Positions 29,203 through 30,284 of a stretch of 30,284 nucleotides of DNA are shown here, in pieces. The notes under the pieces were generated by a model. The model had not been told where the DNA came from and did not search any database. It saw nothing but the letters and a program-made list of their open reading frames with translations. Origin of the DNA: a virus; IMG/VR virus record IMGVR_UViG_3300010368_000062, positions 1 to 30,284 of that record; one strand, 5' to 3'. Every line of letters begins with the position of its first letter. Position 1 is the first letter of the stretch. A program made the translations under genes and the position numbers.

Positions 29203-29436
29203 ATGAACTTTTCCGTTACATACGAGACTGTTGAGAGTCGAATCCGTAGCGAGATTGAGGATGGCATCCTGAAAGACGCCTTAATCCTCATGGCGAGGAT
29301 CGCTGCGGGAGTCAACGCGATGCAGAACCGGAAGCGCCTGACCAACACGTTGCGGATCATGACTGCCGGTGCCCAGACCAAGCTGGCCAATACGGCTTGT
29401 CGGTATGGTCTGGATCGCGTTATCGGTCCGGTGTAG
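29203..29436 (+). CDS. Early small protein, 77 aa, unknown function
   Basis: ATG 29203 is preceded by a near-identical copy of the previous gene's leader (AACAGGAGTCCAACCCTATG), fixing the start. The product is helical (TYETVESRIRSEIEDGILKD, then ALILMARIAAGVNAMQNRKR) and ends with IMTAGAQTKLANTACRYGL and DRVIGPV. A 15-base gap separates it from the gene before, and its stop TAG is followed directly by the next TTG. No family recognised. Confidence 0.6.
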   Translation: MNFSVTYETVESRIRSEIEDGILKDALILMARIAAGVNAMQNRKRLTNTLRIMTAGAQTKLANTACRYGLDRVIGPV

Positions 29437-29622
29437 TTGGATTCTGTGAACTTTACCGCCTCTATATCCGACGTGGCCGCCGAACTGAGCCTATCCCGCC
29501 CTTATGTATGGCGGACCGTCAAACAGCTGGAATTGGGCCGCGAGGAACGTGGCCAGATCCGTCTAAGCCCCGAAGATGTTGAGATACTCACCGCGCACTT
29601 GGAAGCACGACGCCGCAAGTAA
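29437..29622 (+). CDS. Small helix-turn-helix protein, 61 aa
   Basis: TTG 29437 follows the preceding stop without a gap; GTG 29446 is an alternative start, and neither has a strong RBS. The protein is one DNA-binding unit: SISDVAAELSLSRPYVWRTV (helix-turn-helix, residues about 9-28), then KQLELGREERGQIRLSPEDV and a helical tail (TAHLEARRRK). The second helix RPYVWRTVKQL is the recognition-helix candidate. It resembles excisionase/MerR-type small regulators, and may regulate this early operon or bind the nearby palindromes; this is inference. Confidence 0.65.
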   Translation: MDSVNFTASISDVAAELSLSRPYVWRTVKQLELGREERGQIRLSPEDVEILTAHLEARRRK

Positions 29623-29647
29623 CCCCCAACTAACGGAAAAAACTCCG

Positions 29648-29881
29648 ATGGCCACGTTCCGACGCAACAGCGACCGCGACCTCAAAATCCTCGAATCCCT
29701 TCACTTGCCTGTATACCTGCGGGATCGGGTGGATGCGGCCGTCAAGATGGGAATCATCCCCGGCAGTTGGCGCGGGGTGAAGATGGAGATCGGGTGCGGC
29801 GACCAATGGTTGCCGCACGCCATCGTGCGATTCCGTCGTCTCGGGTACGATATCCCCAAACACTCGGAGGTGCTGTCGTGA
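29648..29881 (+). CDS. Early small protein, 77 aa, unknown function
   Basis: ATG 29648 is used (upstream open frame rejected because it overlaps the HTH gene). The product (MATFRRNSDRDLKILESLHL to the tail GYDIPKHSEVLS) has a basic helical beginning and a mixed second half around GDQWLPHAIVRFRRLGYDI. The purine-rich leader CGGAAAAAACTCCG gives a weak RBS. It is the last gene before ardA. A restriction- or host-directed role is conceivable from location only. Confidence 0.5.
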   Translation: MATFRRNSDRDLKILESLHLPVYLRDRVDAAVKMGIIPGSWRGVKMEIGCGDQWLPHAIVRFRRLGYDIPKHSEVLS

Positions 29882-29897
29882 ATATCCCCGCCGTTGC

Positions 29898-29911
29898 GTT
29901 ACGCGCGTAAC
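29898..29911. promoter_or_regulatory. 14-bp palindrome GTTACG-CG-CGTAAC upstream of ardA
   Basis: A perfect inverted repeat in the 80-base gap between the 77-aa gene and ardA, 50 bases before the ardA start. It is the third exact-arm copy in the window and the best placed to be a promoter-proximal operator for ardA. Confidence 0.6.
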
Positions 29912-29961
29912 AACCCACCAGGCTACCCGTTTAATAACCCCGGATTAGGAAGGAAACTATC

Positions 29962-30284
29962 ATGCCACGCATCTATGTTGCCTGTCTCGCCAGCTATAAC
30001 GCCGGAACGCTGCACGGTCGCTGGATCGACGCCACCCTTGGCGTGGACCATATCGACGAGGAAACGCTCGATATGATTGCACATAGCCCGACGCCACTCG
30101 CTGAGGAGTGGGCCATTCACGATTACGAGGGATTCGGCGCCGTCAAACTCAGCGAGTCAACATCTTTCGACGACGTGGCCGAACTGGCGCACGCTATCGA
30201 AGAACTCGGCGAGGCATTCGGCGTGTTCTACAACAATCAACCCGACGACGTGGCCGCCGTCGTTGAACGCTTTGAGGAAGCGTA
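29962..30284 (+). CDS. ardA: Antirestriction protein ArdA (3' cut by window edge)
   Basis: ATG 29962 follows a clear Shine-Dalgarno (AGGAAGGAAA). The 107 visible residues show ArdA hallmarks: MPRIYVACLASYNAGTLHG then RWIDA, and EEWAIHDYEGFGAVKLSE, with an acidic composition (SFDDVAELAHAIEELGEAFG). ArdA dimers mimic bent B-form DNA and occupy type I restriction-modification enzymes, protecting incoming phage DNA. Full-length proteins are about 165-170 aa, so roughly 60 residues lie beyond the window. The palindrome in the gap upstream suggests separate control. No frameshift is seen. Confidence 0.92.
   Translation, partial: MPRIYVACLASYNAGTLHGRWIDATLGVDHIDEETLDMIAHSPTPLAEEWAIHDYEGFGAVKLSESTSFDDVAELAHAIEELGEAFGVFYNNQPDDVAAVVERFEEA

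Overview
The window looks like part of a temperate, short-tailed (podovirus-type) phage or prophage with a GC-rich bacterial host. The main evidence is a complete minus-strand block of small and large terminase, portal, scaffold, major capsid protein, head-tail adaptor, three ejection-type internal virion proteins, tail-hub and tail-fibre genes. There is no tape-measure, tail-tube or sheath gene. A tyrosine integrase with an excisionase indicates lysogeny; no repressor is visible. Many starts are GTG or TTG behind clear Shine-Dalgarno sequences. The host phylum cannot be fixed from the sequence.

Layout: (1) 1-1945, plus strand: a tightly overlapping series of small genes ending in xis and int. 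(2) 1926-2140: a probable attP region with GATAAC direct repeats on both sides. (3) 2141-2338: a small plus-strand ORF converging on the late genes. (4) 28257 down to 2297, minus strand: the late block. It starts with a small zinc-ribbon, HNH-like gene next to terS, then terL interrupted by an intein, two small genes, portal, zinc-ribbon protein, scaffold, major capsid protein and a capsid-associated protein. After a terminator come two glycosyltransferases, an N-terminally basic protein, the head-tail adaptor, three ejection proteins, tail hub, tail fibre, small genes, a second virion-surface-type protein, and a cassette of small membrane proteins, a possible spanin and a lipoprotein. After a second terminator comes an HTH-metallophosphoesterase gene with its own control region and two coupled small genes. 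(5) 28258-28899: a gene-free divergent control region with a candidate late promoter, 10-bp tandem repeats, a palindrome and an AT-rich tract. (6) 28900-30284, plus strand: an early module of small genes leading into ardA, an inhibitor of type I restriction, cut by the window edge.

The late genes are mostly joined by 1-31 bp overlaps (ATGA, GTGA, TTGA, TGATG), so translational coupling is probably general. The most notable features are a terminase intein with class 3 residues in the Walker A loop, a recurring 14-bp palindrome GTTACG-NN-CGTAAC in at least three places including upstream of ardA and of the phosphoesterase gene, two glycosyltransferases inside the virion block, a repeat-rich ejection protein, a hairpin covering the capsid gene's ribosome binding site, and a TerS-adjacent HNH-like protein lacking the expected catalytic histidines. 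No endolysin was recognised.
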